Origin: Seiridium cupressi
Lineage: Eukaryota > Ascomycota > Sordariomycetes > Amphisphaeriales > Sporocadaceae
Length of the DNA stretch: 64,000 nt
Reading direction: 5' to 3'
NCBI GenBank assembly: GCA_036674765.1
Contig: JARVKI010000022.1
Span: forward strand, 1 to 64,000
In this document: in pieces, positions 20,905-33,137 of the stretch
How the letters are laid out: each line of letters opens with the position of its first letter
How positions within the stretch are numbered: position 1 is the stretch's first letter
Program-made: the position numbers and the translations under genes
Notes under the pieces: generated by a model
Told to the model about the DNA's origin: nothing
Seen by the model: the letters and a program-made list of their open reading frames with translations, nothing else
Databases searched by the model: none

Positions 20905-21921
20905 GTTGAATACTTCCCCTGCTTTGAAAGTCTGTACAGTTGGTATTGGGAATGGCACCACCGTAATTGGTTTCGGAATACAAAGTCGTTCACGAATGTA
21001 CAGTACACTTACAAGTCAAAGGTCATGCGGATATCACACTCCAGAGAAGTGTCGCTAGGCTGTGGATTTATACACGGCTAATCCCATGAGTCATCTCGGC
21101 TGGGATGCATTGTTGCTATCAAAGGAAGCGGCCGGGCTGTCATACAAGAACAGTGGTGCCAAGCCTAGAAAGCGTGCATACAACTAAACCCCGACCGCTT
21201 TGTAAAAGAAAGAAAAAAATATCAGGCTACGATTCATGCATGACTACCTTTTCGACGGGCGCAATCATACAAGAGTATCATTTTACCGGGCGAGGATGAT
21301 GGATCTGGTCTAGCTCCCGACGTAGAGTCATTCGGACAGTATTCGCTTGCTTATGTCCCCATCTTGATTTTATACGAAGTCGGAGTTCTTCGCCAGCCAC
21401 AAGGTTAGCCTGAAGACTCATCGCCAGCCCGACCATAGTAAGGGGCTATCATGAGTAGAAATGGGCTGCCTAAGTTTTATGTGTAACAGCATGACCATAC
21501 ATGGTAATATACCGCACGTTGGCATGCGGAAACAGCGTTGAAGAAGGAACGGATAAACCACCAGCCGAAGCTGACGAGTTATGGATCTCGCGCTAAGCCC
21601 AAGCTCCGCATTAGCGTCAGGTCCCTGGACAAGAAAAGGACACGCAGCCGTGTCAATGGGAGTGAATACATCTGCGAAGGTATTGCTGGCGAGTACTGGC
21701 ATTCACCATCACTTGCGCTCCAGTGAATCCAATGCAGCCATCGCGGGGCAATTGAAGTCGCTGCTGCATATTCAAGCCATCCGTTCCTTCCATCTTCGCT
21801 TCTGCCTCTGAGCTTTCCTATTTCTGAGCTTTAGCCTTGCGCGAGCCGTACCTGGGCTCCTATCTAACACAAGTCGATCCGAGCCGAAACTCTGCGCTTC
21901 CGATTGTGACCCCCTCCAAAA
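20905..21921. promoter_or_regulatory. Divergent intergenic region, GNAT / ERV46
   Basis: This contains both upstream regions. I see no recognisable gene or RNA. Confidence 0.5.
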
Positions 21922-23395
21922 ATGCCTCCCAAGTCGAGATTTACAAGGCTGGATGCCTTCACAAAAACCGTCGAGGACGCAAGAATACGAACGACCTCGG
22001 GCGGAATTGTTACTATTTTTTCCTTGATCGTCGTACTTTGGCTTGCGTGGGGAGAATGGGCCGACTACAGGAGGATAGTCATCCACCCCGAGCTCATCGT
22101 TGACAAGGGGCGAGGTACGTGGCACCAGATTCGGCGACCCATGTTGCGCAGTACCTAACAGGTATCTTAATAGGAGAGCGCATGGAAATTCATATGAACA
22201 TTACGTTCCCCAAGCTCCCTTGCGAGCTTCTGACACTGGACGTGATGGATGTCTCTGGCGAGCAGCAGCACGGCGTCATGCATGGAGTGAACAAGGTCAG
22301 GCTTCAGCCTGCCTCCCAGGGCGGCGGTGTCATCGATATCAAGGCATTGGCGCTGTAAGTGATGGTGGCACTATCGAACGGTACGGAATGAAGCTAATAA
22401 TCATCCCAGCCACGACGAGAATGAGGCCGCAACACATCTTGATCCCGATTACTGCGGAGACTGCTTCGGCGCAAGTTCCCCGCCCAATGCCGCCAAGCCT
22501 GGGTGCTGTCAAACCTGTGACGAGGTCAGAGAAGCATACGCGCAAGCTTCATGGGCATTTGGCAGGGGTGAAGGCGTCGAGCAGTGTCAGAGGGAACATT
22601 ACGCCGAGAAGCTAGATGAGCAAAGGCAAGAGGGGTGCCGCATTGAGGGTGGCCTGCGAGTCAACAAGGTGGTTGGAAACTTCCATTTCGCTCCTGGCCG
22701 TAGTTTCAGTAACGGAAACATGCATGTCCACGATCTGAAGAACTACTGGGAGAGCCCGGTCAAACACTCCTTCGAGCACACCGTCCATCAATTACGGTTC
22801 GGCCCGCAGCTCCCCGAGGATATCGCGACGAAGAGCTCGAAGAATAGCCCTTGGACAAACCACCACTTGAATCCGCTCGACGACGTCAAGCAGGCAACCG
22901 ACGACCCCAACTTCAACTTCATGTACTTTGTCAAGATTGTACCTACCTCATACCTCCCGTTGGGTTGGAAAGCTGGGTCGAACCGCGGACCCGATGAGAG
23001 CGCCTGGATTGGCAGCTACGGTCAGGCATACGATGGAAGCCTGGAGACACACCAGTACTCAGTAACAAGCCACAAGCGTAGCTTATCCGGTGGCGATGAT
23101 GGCGCCGAAGGCCACAAGGAGCGCTTGCATGCTCGTGGTGGTATTCCAGGCGTCTTCTTCTCATATGTGAGTATCCACCGGACCACCCCCCATTCGTAAT
23201 ATGATAGCTAATGCGTACCAGGATATCTCCCCCATGAAGGTTATCAACTATGAGGAGCGTGCCAAGACCTTTACTGGTTTCTTGACAGGTCTATGTGCTG
23301 TCCTTGGTGGTACCCTGACAGTCGCTGCTGCTGTGGACCGTGGCCTGTTCGAGGGTGCAACTAGAATCAAGAAGCTGCGCTCGAAAGATCTATAG
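21922..23395 (+). CDS. ERV46: ER-Golgi COPII cargo receptor Erv46 (ERGIC3)
   Basis: Erv46 partners with Erv41 in COPII/COPI vesicles and retrieves escaped ER proteins. Exons are 21922-22114, 22174-22354, 22410-23166 and 23222-23395, giving 434 residues; all four junctions keep frame. An N-terminal cytosolic segment (SRFTRLDAFTKTVEDARIRT) precedes the first membrane helix (about 28-46). A large luminal domain follows with conserved cysteines (DYCGDCFGA and PGCCQTCDEV). A second helix (about 395-415) and a short Lys-rich cytosolic tail end the protein. The length matches the family. Confidence 0.94.
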
Positions 23396-26300
23396 AGCAG
23401 TCGCTGATGCTAAGTGTATAGTAGAAGCTCGTAGCAACGAGTCTCTGATTAAAAGATGCATGGGAAGTGGAGTTACCGGCTAGCTTTTTTCTTTTTGAAA
23501 TATCAACGGTTTTCTGTTCAGCAAGAATTCACATTATATCCGATCCCGCGTTAATAGTGATTGTCAAGTTGGTCATGATATGAATACGTACATAAGACGC
23601 CATAGGATCCTCAAAAACAGAACGGAGTTACGCATGCGAATAAGGCAAATAAGAAAAGCGATTCCAAGCCTAGAACGTCTGTTCAAACTTTGATATTCTG
23701 CTACGTGGTATCACGCATCGACAGTCGATAGAGGGCCAAATTGCAACAGCACCCGAGCTTCGTTTAGTTCCTCCCTGATAGGTACCTAGTCAGCTTGGCA
23801 TCTTCCACACCTGGCCATACCTCGAGCAGCGTCGAAATGCCAATTTAGCTCAGTTCTTTTGAAGTGGTCGTTATACTGCCCCACAAATGGACTTCTCACT
23901 AGTATATGTTCGTGGGCAAACTGTTCCAGGCTATTTGTGCCGTTGTCAATATTTACATTACTATAGACTAGCAATGCTTACGTGTGGATTTGTGAAACGG
24001 CAGCTCCGTTCACATGCAGGTCGCGTGATAGGGGTCTGTCAACCCAATAATTTCCAGCATACTGAGACACTGCTGTGAAACATCAGATCAACGATGGCGC
24101 CGACTAACGGTATGCATGGACTTGCATCCTCAATCCCATCTTCGATCAATCGTGATCACACCATCCAATATTTTGGGGCTCGGCATTCATTGATGGCCAG
24201 CATGGGCTGTCCCAAGCTGGTCCATGTAGCGCTAGAGCTCCAGCATTTGATGCAATTTCCCGCCTCTTCAAGGCCACAAGCGGACAATCCCTTTGCAAGG
24301 GTTCTCCAGGATTTTATTTTCCTTCATCGCATCTCAAGCACTGCTGCCGCGGTGCAGCGCTGCAGACACGGCCATGCAGAAGACTAGCAGCGAAACTGAC
24401 AGCTTTGAGACCAACGATCTGGTTTTGCATGGAAATTATGCCTCTCAATTTGGCCGAGTCTGAGTAGAACACAATGATTCGTGAGAAAAGTTGTATCCAA
24501 TGGCGATGCCCGTTGATCTGAAACATTTACGGACGTCAAGGATCTGCGAACTGGGGGCGTGGAGAGAGATGCCACAACTCAAAACATGCTGTCATAGCTT
24601 CAGCTTTTGCAGCCGTCAGCCGTTAACAAGCTTCCAATCCCGCCCAAGGACCGTTCAGCCACATGCTCCCAGTATATTGGAGCTGCAAGAAGAAGCCGTG
24701 CGCTCGTGGATGTCACGAGACGTGGGACCAATTGCTTCGCTTCCGACCTTCTAGGTTGAAACAAGTGCTGTGGTGGTAATGATTGTTTTCTTCTTGATCG
24801 TTATTTAAGCACGGCGGTCGGCTAGACCTTGGGAGGCCACCAATATCTGTGATGTTGTGTAACGTTGGACCAGCCCAGGGGCCCCCAGCTCGAATTGATG
24901 CAACGAATGCGCTTCATAATCTCAGAGAATCCAGCACTTTGCTCCTCTAGTGCATTCAGCCCGTCATGCACTCTCTCGCCCTGGAAGGCCACAATTGGTG
25001 CATTGGGAAGGCACAATAACAGCTCCAATTTACAATCGTCGATGGCCTTCCGATATGGAGATCCAATCAGCAATTGATATCGGACCGTTGAGATCAGCAG
25101 CCCAAGAGACCAATAGAGGGACTGTCGATGGCCCGTCTGCGCTTGGTGCGAAAGTCTAGAAGCCTCGTGTTCGTCCGTTCGCGCCGTCGAACTCTGCCAT
25201 CTTTTCGAGCTACTGTATGTAAGTACGTACCTTGGCTGCTTGGTGGAGGAGGGGAGCTGGCTGCTTTGCACCTCGCGATACCCCGGGCACGTCGACATTC
25301 TACGAGTATTCTTTTTCAGGGGTTCAAGCCAATACGAGAGGCCGCGCAGCCTTCTCAATGTACAAGGTCGGCACATGCACCATGCATGGTTCTCACCTGA
25401 GGTGAAGTCTGGGAAGGGTACCTGCAGTTCCACAGGATACAGAAGCAACTCGTGCTCAGGTTGGACAGAAGCCATCTCTGTCCCTTCCTCCCCCCAGAAC
25501 GCATGCCCCTGTATGCAGTGCAAGCCATATGCAAGGTCGCGGTCATACCCCATACTTTCTTTTGCTGCGCACGCGAAATGCTCATCTCGCCAGCCCGTTG
25601 ACCTTGTGGCCCTGGGACGGACCAGAGATAATTTTGGTTAGCGGACCCATCCGGAGACTGGCTTGCCCCTTGCAGCGCTGCTGCTACTGTCAGGGTCCCC
25701 TGGCTTGTTTTGGCATAGTGCTGCTTTTGGGGCCTCCGCTGGCCTTCAGGCCGCAATCTCATTGCCCGGGGCTTCGGTGTCGGTGGTTCAATAGCAGGCC
25801 AGCCAGTGGGCAAAAGGTGGCAGTGGGCAATCTTCTGCAGACCAATGCGGAATTGCACCTTCAAATTGCATCGTCAACTTGGATCCCGAATGCCAAGACA
25901 CGCGACTGTGGGACCACCCTCGACAGGATGGGGAACATTGCACCGCCAGTTGATGAAATGGAGCAGTGAGTTGACCTGTTGCTTTTGTCTGGACCTCTGT
26001 CCGTCCTTTTGAGTTTCTCCTATCCTCGGCTGCGGCGACGCATACAACTGCTGTGGGTGTCTTGCTTGCTCTGGATTTGCATCATCACTTCATCCCACTG
26101 CCCAACACGAGGGCGCAGACCATCGCAGCCAGTTCCGGAGCTCTTCCTGTCCGCTCTTTACGTCCCAAGCTTCTTGGTCGTCTGTCCGCCGTATCAGTAT
26201 CGGTATCACCCTCCCTTCCCACCACCGCTGCCCGGCTCCGAAACAGACCTCCCCGGCACGCCCTACCAGTTATATCCTGCCACCCCTCACTGAGGACTGT

Positions 26301-27018
26301 CCGCTTTCGACCCTCCCTTTCTGCCCGAGATAATACATGTAGAGTACGATTTGCGGCTATCGGAAAACGCTGGAAACGACATCTGATGCTGCCATCCGCT
26401 ATTCGATTTCATCCCAATATTTGCTTTCTCTGACGGCCCTGCCAACAAGAAGCCGCACCCTCAGCGACCACCACCATCACAACCAGCCACTATTGCCAGC
26501 CCAGCCACTAACCTGAGACCTGGAGCTCCAACCTTGTCCTTGCCATCAATCCTGCATTCCTGCCGGTCGCACTCTGCCACAATTCAGGGACCATTCTTTT
26601 TTAACTGGACTGACCTCATACTTCATGCGAACTGAGCAATCCGCCACATCCTGCATATTGTTTTCATCGCAACACAATTGAACGTAATTACATTGTTACT
26701 TAGCAACAGCAACAGCAACAACCGTGGTTCAAGATCAGGGGATCGCCGCCTTCTTCCAACAAGAGCGTATCGGGAAGTGCATGCATTTGTTCAGCGTCTG
26801 GCCCTGGTGACGCGAGGATCCGCATGCGACCAACTCTATCGCCGAGTAGCGTACAGACGCTGGAACTCAATTGCTCCTGCCTAGGTCCTGTTCGTCGTCG
26901 AGCAGTCGGGCGAAAAGAGACTTCACCCAACTGACAAACTTTCCGCGCATTGTTTTGAATTATTTGATTTTTATTCTATTTTTACGACCCGTCTTGCGAT
27001 CACAAACGCCCAACCGAC
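23396..27018. other. 3.6-kb stretch without recognisable gene
   Basis: This is the longest gap in the window. Several ORFs occur (the longest, 24822-25553 on the minus strand, 243 codons from ATG), but their composition is irregular and none resembles a known family. The distal half, from about 25.9 kb, becomes pyrimidine-rich with CT runs and a (CAGCAA)-type repeat at about 26703-26720. This suits a long promoter and 5' leader for the downstream Sel1-repeat gene. A non-coding RNA or an orphan gene is possible but unsupported. Confidence 0.45.
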
Positions 27019-29269
27019 ATGGGTTCGAGGCCGAATTTCATCGACCTCAGGTCGACCTCGTCCGCATCGTTTGCCACGAGCGGCTCGCGTCCACTTCGAT
27101 CTCCAAGATTACATGTCGCTGGGGAAGTTCCTCCTGCGCTGTCGCCGCTCGATGCCTTCGCTGCACAGAGTCGACTGCTAGCGAAGCAGCTCGAGGAGAG
27201 CCAGAGAAACGGCCGGAGGGTGAGCCGCTTGCCTCCACTCACGACCGAGAGCCCGTTGATTGTCCAGGGACGCTCTGAATACTTTCGGTCTCTATCGTAC
27301 GACTCGGCCGATGGCCAGGATGGTGGTCTACAGGAAGACACAGGTCTAGGATTAACTAGATCAGTAGAGGAGCCGATCGAAAGGCCGGTTTCTATGCACC
27401 CACGAATGAGCCGCATCCCCCCCACACCCGACCAGAATGTGCCACTACCGCCCAACCCTTTCTCGGATCGTGGAAGACAGCTGGACAATTCGGAGGAAGC
27501 CCAGCCCGATGGCTACTACGGCGCTAGGAGGGAGCAGTCGCCGTCTGACCTGGAGAATCTTACAGAGCGGGTGACTGAGAGGAAATCGGCAGATCGAGAC
27601 CCTAACCCGAGGGAACCGTCGTCTTTTAGTGGAGTCCTGCCCGTGTCCCTACCGCCATCACCGGAGAAGCTCAGCAGGCAGATTTCACACGATTCAGGTC
27701 TTGCACCACCAAGGTCCATGTTCCCCAAGCGCTCTTCCAGTATAATGTCGCAACCGGTTGAGTACACACACGATGATAGTTTGAGTACCTCGTTCCATTC
27801 ACAGCACACCCCGCGGAAGATGTCAAACGGAAGCAACTTTGGTGGTCAAGGACTCGCATCTCCAGCTACCGGAACCTTTCACCCATACCAGAGGTCTCCG
27901 TCTATCAGTTCCGTCGCTTCACTGCCTAGACCATCCTTTAACTTCTCCAGGCCCTTAAGTAGGGCTGGTACGCCAGGTCTCGAGACACCACAGAGGCAAG
28001 CATCTTCAGATAGTCAACCGTCTTTCATACTAGTGGACGATACTGCTCACACACCCATAAGCATGCATAGCGAGGCTTTCACGGATGATGACAGTGCTAG
28101 GGGCGCTCCGTCTTATATCCATTCCAAGTACTACCTGCCGAGAGGTAAGGCTTTACAACGAAACTCGTTGATATTTAACCCAGATGACGTCTCGAAATTC
28201 ACGTGGGAACAACCTATCGTACAACCAAGCAATGTACAACCATTCGCTCAAGGTCAAGCGCCGCCATCGCCACCTTCAAGACCTTCCAGTTCTTCATCGC
28301 GCCATATGGACGGCCCAACGCCCGCTGATCCATTTCTGGCGAGACCATCTTTGGAACGGAGCAAGTTGTCAAATGAGATGTCCGTCAGTGGGGATGCCTC
28401 GCCGAGGCCGTCTACTGGAGACGCCAGACCTTCAGAGGATGTGCCTAGGGGTCGGCCGCTGACCGCACCGTTGCATGACCAGGTTCGAGGACGTACACCA
28501 GCATCCGTGTCGACGAGCGACTCAGCAAGTACCATCAAGCCTGCAAGATCCTTAGCACCAACCGCTGCCGAAACAAGCGCGGAAGAACATCTAAGCAAGG
28601 GCATCAAATGTCATGAGGAGGGATCTGTGAAAGAGTCGACCTACCACTTACGACTAGCGGCCAAGGGTGGTAACCCCACAGGCATGTTGCTTTACGCTCT
28701 GGCGTGCCGGCATGGATGGGGTGTGCGACCCAACCAGAAGGAAGGTGTCGAATGGTTGCGAAAGGCAGTGGACTGCGCAAGCCTGGAGATAGCGGAAGAC
28801 GAGGACCAAGCCAAGGGGGGCAAGCTAGTCGACCCAACCGAACGCAAGACCCGAAAGGCACAGTTTGCCCTCAGCATCTATGAGCTAGGCGTGAGCCACA
28901 TGAACGGCTGGGGTATCGAACAGGACAAGGCCCTTGCTTTGCGATGCTTTGAGATTGCTGGTAATTGGGGCGACGTGGATGCTCTGGCAGAGGCCGGCTT
29001 CTGCTACGCCCAAGGCGTTGGCTGCAAGAAAGATCTAAAGAAGAGCGCTAGGCTCTACCGTGCTGCCGAAGCAAAAGGAATGAGTATGCCTGGCAATAGC
29101 TGGTAAGTTATACTCGCCCGGGTCGCTATCTAGACAATAACTAACCCGCCCTAGGATACACAAGCCGAAGTATGCCGACGATGCAGCTAGCATCAAGTCA
29201 AAGAAGGCACGAAGCAAGTCAAGAAGCCGTGGTATATTCAGACGGCGGGAGACCAAAGTAGACGAATGA
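27019..29269 (+). CDS. nif1: Sel1-repeat protein, Nif1/Dsf2-like
   Basis: Relatives are S. pombe Nif1, a cell-cycle inhibitor that binds the kinase Nim1, and yeast Dsf2. Exons are 27019-29102 and 29155-29269 (52-nt intron, phase 2), giving 732 residues. Residues 1 to about 510 are Ser/Pro-rich and look disordered, with many possible phosphorylation sites. From about 518 come Sel1-type helical repeats (EEHLSKGIKCHEEGS, AAKGGNPTGMLLYALACRHG, ELGVSHMNGWGIEQDKALAL, EAGFCYAQGVGCKKDLKKSA). The intron splits the conserved Trp of MPGNSWIHKPKYADD. The C-terminus is basic (KKARSKSRSRGIFRRRE). Function in this organism is inferred from the family only. Confidence 0.85.
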
Positions 29270-30152
29270 TCTGCTCATCTATTTGCAGCGTGAGGCTGCC
29301 TACTGCATTCTCAATCGGCGTTATGGCGTTCTGGGAGCCTGGGGAGCGATTTCCCAATGACATTTCGAAAGCATGTCCAGCATAATGATCTGCATTCTAT
29401 TCTGCCTGCAACGGAGTCACGGGGTAGGAGGCTATCTATCACTGAAGAATAGGGAAATCATTGTACCTACAGATGCCATTATTGAGCGGGCATCTGTCAG
29501 TGGGTCGACAGGCATAAACGAGGTGGCTCTAGATTCAGCACTTCTATGTCTGCTGTATATGATAGGGTGGTGATCCTATCATATCGGTCGCAGCCGTCTA
29601 TATTTATACTTCAAGACTGCCCACAGGAGGGTACATCTAAAAGAGACCAAGATGGCCATTGCTCTGATGATAGCAGCTATGTGGTCGGGGAGAAGCTGTA
29701 AAGCGAGCAGGGTTAAATCTTAATTCAAACCAGTCGAGATCGACAATACCTCTTTTTTTTCTCTTTTTCTTTTTCACACATGAAATTTGCCCTAATACGT
29801 GAACAAAATGTGAATGAGTAGGACGCGCACGGCATTCTATGCTGTCTATTACTACCATGGCAATTTGTATCTTGTTCCTTGATACTATCTGGAGGGCTTA
29901 TTTGTTCAAGGCATTACTCGTAGGCAACATGTCCATACACCCTAGTGACTAGATATTCATGCCACTATCCATCCATGTATATACTGCCTGTAAAATCCCA
30001 AGCATTGCCTTAGATCATCGTGCAAGGAGCCATGTTGCCCTGCAGAGCTCGCTTGGCATTCGGCGGCAGTGCAGTCGTAAAGGGTGGCGGCACCCATCCA
30101 GGATCGCACATGGGTCCGCAGTCGGTTTTATTTCCCTCATGCTCGAAGCATC
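29270..30152. other. Convergent intergenic region
   Basis: This lies between the 3' ends of the Sel1-repeat gene and the CVNH gene. A long T-rich/CT run lies near 29750-29775. No gene is recognised. Confidence 0.5.
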
Positions 30153-30765
30153 CTAGAGCACCGTCATGGTTCCATAGGACCTGATCTGTGGATAATCAGC
30201 ATTCGGAGTATTATTGCCCATGTTTCCATAACGGCTGATAAAAATCGTCTGGCCCAGAGCATGAATTGTGCTCCGCGATTGGGATACCTCAATCGAAAAA
30301 TACGGCAAGAAAACAAATTGGGGAAGCGTACTGAGATCATAGACGGACGTGACTAGATTGCTGTGCACATCGAAACAGTTGCAGCTAAAGTTAAACATAA
30401 GATGGTTCATGCCCTGGATGCTGCAGTCCCGGCAGCTGCCTGCGTAGCCGCCGTTGTCATAGGGCCAAAGCCGGCCACCGTTGTTGGTGATGCAGACGTT
30501 GAGATCGTGCCCTATGGGGTTTGAGCATGGTTAGTAACCTGCCGAAGTTGCAGCTGGGACCAAATGTCTCGCGCAGTAAGAAAGGAGCGAGATGCTTACA
30601 GCTCCACTTGGTCTCGAAATGCGCGTGGTCATCGTCCTCGCAGTACATGCCGAGGAAAGTGCCAGTCAGGTTCGCACCGCGCCAGGTGCAATTGCCCAGG
30701 AAACCCTGGGCCGCGACGTGGCCGAGGATGGCGAGGAAGGCGATGAGAGCAGTAAGAAGCTGCAT
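30153..30765 (-). CDS. Secreted cyanovirin-N homology (CVNH) protein
   Basis: CVNH domains are small carbohydrate-binding modules common in filamentous fungi. Exons are 30765-30600 and 30511-30153 (88-nt intron with CTAAC branch, phase 1), giving about 174 residues. A signal peptide (MQLLTALIAFLAILGHVAAQ) is followed by two CVNH half-repeats: GNCTWRGANLTGTFLGMYC then DLNVCITNNGGRLW, and GSCRDCSIQG...NCFDVHSNLVTSVYDLS. The end is uncertain. Read straight through, about 45 further residues do not look like CVNH. Removing a 44-nt GTACGC...GAG intron at 30331-30288 gives DLSIPIAEHNS and a stop at 30213-30211, closer to the domain's expected end, but the intron would be very short. Confidence 0.75.
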
Positions 30766-31205
30766 GGTGCTGTTCTTGCGTACCGGTCGGTGATCAGAGG
30801 TTGAGAGGGTCTGCGTTTGGAAGAGGACCTCGAGCCGGTGTTTTTGGCGCAAGAAGGACTTTGTGACGCTTTCAGACTCAGTCTATTTCTGCTGTGTTTT
30901 GAAATCACCTCGTCCGAATTCAGGCCAGCCAGGTTGCTAACCGTTCAGGATAGAGGGTTATTCCATTATTCCACGAGGTACATGTAGCCAGTCACGCTGC
31001 GGATGTATTACGGCACCTTGTCAAGTCTAGCTTGAATGGCACCTATTTACAAACGATTTGTTCGGGGGTTGACGTACAGAGCGATCTGACATTGACACCC
31101 GATTGCCGATATGGGCATTCAATATCATGAAAGATCCAAGGTGAGCACAAGACGTAGGGGAGAAGGAGAAAGGTTGTTATTTTTATTTTGTATTTATTCA
31201 TGTCA
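30766..31205. other. Intergenic, CVNH promoter and GT17 3' region
   Basis: Both neighbours are on the minus strand. No gene or repeat is recognised. Confidence 0.5.
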
Positions 31206-32288
31206 TCATGGGTAGTCCTTGAAACCAGCACTTGGTCCATCCCTATTCAGCAAATAGCTAAACTTATCTTGCTGGTCTAGCAAGATGCTGGGTATGTCTT
31301 GATTGTTCTCAATTCTGTCATAATGCTCGCTCTTCCTGTCCCATATGTCCTTTCCCATCCTGATGTGCTCGGCGATGCGATCTCTGTCACGATAGACTTC
31401 TTGGTTCATCCACTGGTGCGAGAACGAAGACATCTTGGTCAGAAGTTCTTCCATAGTAGAGAAACACGACGAGCAATGCCACCCCGAGTCCCACAGATCT
31501 GCCGTCTCTAGTTTAATCAGAGGCTGGAGACCACCGTCGGAGTTTCGAAGGTTGACAGGCAGAATGGTTCGCCAGCCTTGATAATACGTTGCCTGAGGAT
31601 GTTTCCATTGCTCGCCAGCATGTAAGAATTGGAAGCTGTAGTAGTAGAAGTGGCTCCTCAGGTTCAGCCGTCGCGGAAAGCTGCAAGCCTTAAGAAGCAC
31701 TATTGTCTCTGGGCGGATTATTTCATCCACGTCCGCCACAATGATGACGTCTCCAGTCCTGGGCGCTCGAGCGTCCGTTAACTGCGGGAGAACCTGGTCG
31801 TACATCGCATTCCTCTGCAGATCTTCCCAGGCCCAAGCTGGATTTGCCCGATCCGAGTGGAAGCCTGGGGGAATCTCGAGCTCGTGGTAGATGATTTTAT
31901 CCCGATAGTTAGCGAACTTGTCCAGATTATCCTTGATAACCAACGGCTTGTCGTGGTTGGTGAAAGTTTTTGGCGACTCAACGATGACGAAGTAGTCGAC
32001 ATAGTCATATGTCGTGTTGAGCCGTATCTCGAGCCAGTCGAGCTCTGTGTTCACCATGAGAAGATCGTAGACCCGCCGGCCCGAGCCCTTGAAAGGTGTC
32101 CACCCATGCTGTCGGCAGAGGCCATGCTTTGCCTCAGATGTGCTCAGATCCGAGTCAAGAGGAAAGCGCAGGACTTTGTGGATAGAACGATCGGTCCAGT
32201 TGGGATTGAGCCAAGTCAAGATCAGGATGCTGATTGACAGGGCGAGCACGCTTCGCAGCAAGCCCCTTTTGGTGATGCGACCGAGCAT
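31206..32288 (-). CDS. GT17-type glycosyltransferase, type II membrane protein
   Basis: Family 17 contains beta-1,4-mannosyl-glycoprotein N-acetylglucosaminyltransferase (GnT-III); fungal members have unproven substrates. A single exon encodes 360 residues from ATG at 32288. A short basic cytosolic tail precedes one signal-anchor helix (about residues 9-27, LLRSVLALSISILILTW), so the catalytic domain should face the Golgi lumen. GT17 features are VYDLLMVNTELDWLEIRL, YVDYFVIVESPKTFT, the nucleotide-sugar DxD motif in VIIVADVDEIIRPE, and a histidine-containing GWHCSSCFSTMEE segment. Divergent from the threonine aldolase gene; the CVNH gene follows on the same strand 440 bp downstream. Confidence 0.88.
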   Translation of the reverse strand: MLGRITKRGLLRSVLALSISILILTWLNPNWTDRSIHKVLRFPLDSDLSTSEAKHGLCRQHGWTPFKGSGRRVYDLLMVNTELDWLEIRLNTTYDYVDYFVIVESPKTFTNHDKPLVIKDNLDKFANYRDKIIYHELEIPPGFHSDRANPAWAWEDLQRNAMYDQVLPQLTDARAPRTGDVIIVADVDEIIRPETIVLLKACSFPRRLNLRSHFYYYSFQFLHAGEQWKHPQATYYQGWRTILPVNLRNSDGGLQPLIKLETADLWDSGWHCSSCFSTMEELLTKMSSFSHQWMNQEVYRDRDRIAEHIRMGKDIWDRKSEHYDRIENNQDIPSILLDQQDKFSYLLNRDGPSAGFKDYP

Positions 32289-33137
32289 ACTTTAAATGGA
32301 CAGCGCCTTGGTTGAGTTAGGCCATCGCGGATTCTGGATGGAAAAGTTGTCTTTCAAAACGCATCCAGGTAATGTCCTTGTTCTTGTTATCAATTATTTT
32401 CTTTAGGGTAAAATCGACGGCATTGTCAGTTATTTTCAAGAGGAGCCAAGGGCAATAGAAGATGGACAAAATGCTTCGAGGTGAGATGTCAAATACGAAC
32501 CCGTTAGTCTAAGCACGGGGTTTTAGCGTCTTCCATGTGGGCCTTGGTAGGCACAAGCCAGCTTCATTTCCCAGAGGCTTCAAGCTTGCTTACATACATC
32601 GGAGTTAGGTAACGTGCCTCGGCTTCTTAGGTGGGGTGTGAGCACAGCCTGATATACCTAGCTGTGGCAGAAAACAACAGGCATTTCTAGTTTATAGATA
32701 ACTCCAGCTACGAACCTAGCCAGTTTGTTCAGGGGCTCACCCTCAGATGAAATCAGTATACGTTTCCCCCCCCCTGGGTTTGCAGAGCACGTGACGCTAG
32801 GCTTACGGGAGACGCCCCCTACACGCATCCAGTCTACAGGTCCTCAGCGACCCAACCAAAGAGGATTCGGATTGATAGGCCAGGCTTCCAAGTTGCCATT
32901 CAACTAAGATTAAGTTGATCTGGTCAGCTTCCTGAAGTTATGGTCCTGGAAGCGAAGTCCATAGACTTTTAAGGGTGCCTTCACGAGTGTAGGCTAGCGA
33001 TTTTCCCAGGGTTCAAGCCTATCACCAAGCATAGGTATTCAGACCCGCAAATCACCGGAGTTAAAGTTGATACACTAGTTTGTCCATACAAGAACCTGTT
33101 GCCGATAAAGCGATACTAAGGAATCTTTCAGGGAATC
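32289..33137. promoter_or_regulatory. Divergent intergenic region, GT17 / GLY1
   Basis: This holds both promoters. A poly-C run lies at about 32766-32774 and a CACGTG E-box near 32789. No gene is recognised. Confidence 0.5.

Noticed and set aside
25310..25345. GGTTCAAGCC-like tRNA B-box sequences (also near 33009)
   Set aside because: No matching A box, acceptor stem or anticodon arm can be built around them.
24822..25553. 243-codon minus-strand ORF with ATG start in the large gap
   Set aside because: No recognisable domain, Cys/Trp/Arg-rich composition typical of chance ORFs, and overlapping ORFs on the plus strand look equally likely. It could be an orphan gene, but nothing supports it.
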